Shown: positions 62,650-64,000 of the stretch, in pieces
Layout: each line of letters opens with the position of its first letter
Position numbering within the stretch: the first letter of the stretch is position 1
Assembly (NCBI GenBank): GCA_026874595.1
Contig: CM049315.1
Location: 38,460,164-38,524,163, forward strand
Source: Sipunculus nudus
Lineage: Eukaryota; Annelida; Sipuncula; Golfingiida; Sipunculidae
Direction: 5' to 3'
DNA: 64,000 nucleotides
The notes under the pieces: model-generated
The model's database searches: none
What the model was told of the DNA's origin: nothing
The model's input: only the letters and a program-made list of their open reading frames with translations
Translations under genes and position numbers: made by a program

Positions 62650-64000
62650 ATACGTCTGCCTGAAAGAACAATGTTGTCATCCGACCCTTGCAGCCACGTT
62701 GCCATTTTGTGTCTGAGTAAATTAGTATATGGCCGTTTATGTGATAATTACAACATTGATTTACCTAACACACAATAATGTGATTTCATTTCTTTAAAAT
62801 GAACACCATTAAAATATTATTTAAATGTCCAGGGGTACTGTGCTTACTGCAATTTTATGAATTTAAAAGGTATAATGCAAAATAGATCTTACATTATCAA
62901 AATAATTCTTTTTTTTTTCATATGTGAGGTGAACGTTAAGAAAGATAACTCCATGGCATCAAGAATCATCATTTATACAAATATATGTAGATTTAAGATA
63001 GACATGCATTTCCCTACATAGGAACTTTTGCGTCGATGTGATTACAATGAGTGAGATTGTTAAAAAGCTGAAATCTAGAACCAGATCATGGCAAAGCACA
63101 TAACCGCGTAATATACCTGAACAAACACATGCGCATACACACACGCTCACACACACATATACACTGGAGTCATCTCACATTTTTATTTAATAACTCTTCA
63201 TATTTGATTTTAAAAACTGATCACACAGGCATGTGTTAAGGATAATATGTACCATCTATACGTCAATGATATGTATTGTTTTCATTTAATAAATGTTATT
63301 CGGGCTTATGTAAATGTCTTTGTTATTATGTTTTCAATGTATAATGAAAACAGTAAAGTGTAGGTGATTCAGCTGAAGGGCGAAAGTTGATAGACGTGTG
63401 TGAGGATATAATATGCATGTATGAACTGTTGTGTCGGTGCCACTGACCAACATTGATTATATGTAGTTATATTAGATCTAATAATTCTTTTCCATAGCTT
63501 CCTTGCGCAAAACATATATAAGGCGTGTTGTAAGGTTTCATCCCTTATAAAGATAATACAAAGACATATAAATATTACAATTCAGTAGTTAAGATTCAGA
63601 GCTGCCTGTAAAATGAAGTAATTTTATAGATACATTTAAGATGTAGCATTTACAACCATGCCATAATATGATGCATATATAATTTTGTTATTATCCATAC
63701 TACTATTCATGTATTATTAATGGATTAATGTCCCAAGGACTCGTCAGCCTACTATGATAGTTATTGCCTGCACGATAATGGAGACAGGCCATGTCGCTAA
63801 AATAGTTCGATTTGAATCCACCGGTGATATCCTCCCGCAGGTCGTACACAAGGGCATGACTAATGAATATCTGTACCATAATACGCATAAAAAGACCATG
63901 TAAAGACGTTATAAACAACATAATTACAAAAGGTTTATTTTTTGTCTCACAAAGTGTGTAACCTTGACCTTGACGTGACCGTTTATAGACCGCTGATAAC
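62650..64000. other. AT-rich intergenic sequence, nothing recognised
   Basis: An (AC)n patch lies at about 63124-63165. Remaining frames are short with no domain. Confidence 0.5.

Overview
The window is animal (eukaryotic) genomic DNA, most likely from a mollusc and probably a bivalve. It is AT-rich, has phase-1 introns with GT/AG borders, long (TA)n microsatellites, tRNA-derived SINE-like pieces, many decayed retroelements, and a secreted C-type-lectin-like gene of a kind that is greatly expanded in bivalves. The species cannot be read from the sequence; the bivalve call is an inference.

One gene dominates. On the + strand, seven exons with matching phase-1 borders can be followed from 7957 to 59739. 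They encode a signal peptide (7957-8026), the front half of a first C-type-lectin-like domain, CTLD1 (10848-11060), a short cysteine-bearing exon of uncertain membership (47767-47862), the back half of CTLD1 (48127-48276), the front half of CTLD2 (49605-49808), the back half of CTLD2 (54244-54399), and one 5.1-kb terminal exon (54623-59739). The terminal exon is a threonine-rich, mucin-like array of about 1,700 residues. The protein would be about 2,000 residues, secreted, with no transmembrane segment seen. The array is built from 9-residue units (consensus GTTTTEVTD) arranged in a 202-residue (606-bp) higher-order repeat. It is dense in threonine, acidic residues and Asn-Gly-Thr / Asn-Glu-Thr sequons. 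Both CTLDs lack the EPN/QPD and WND sugar/calcium motifs.

Almost everything else is repeat, much of it inside the 36.7-kb intron between the two halves of CTLD1. 1-545 holds a LINE ORF1 fragment (minus strand). 12.7-17.6 kb is a broken LTR element with integrase upstream of reverse transcriptase (Gmr1-like order). 25.5-26.3 kb is a decayed transposon-associated ORF with EEAD and LTG-D-TSK motifs. 30.1-32.3 kb holds two unrelated reverse transcriptases pointing at each other. 32.6-33.5 and 40.1-41.0 kb are LTR insertions of the same LTR family, both sitting inside (TA)n tracts. 50.6-52.5 kb is a decayed L1-like LINE. SINE-like pieces lie near 6.9, 44.8 and 60.0 kb. Several short tandem duplications and diverged satellites fill the rest.

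Weaker coding candidates are a type II membrane-anchor exon on the minus strand at 1291-1584, a 60-residue membrane ORF at 3117-3299, and two tandemly duplicated signal-peptide-like ORFs at 33.8 and 34.4 kb. A short minus-strand peptide is conserved between two diverged copies at 20.2 and 40.0 kb.
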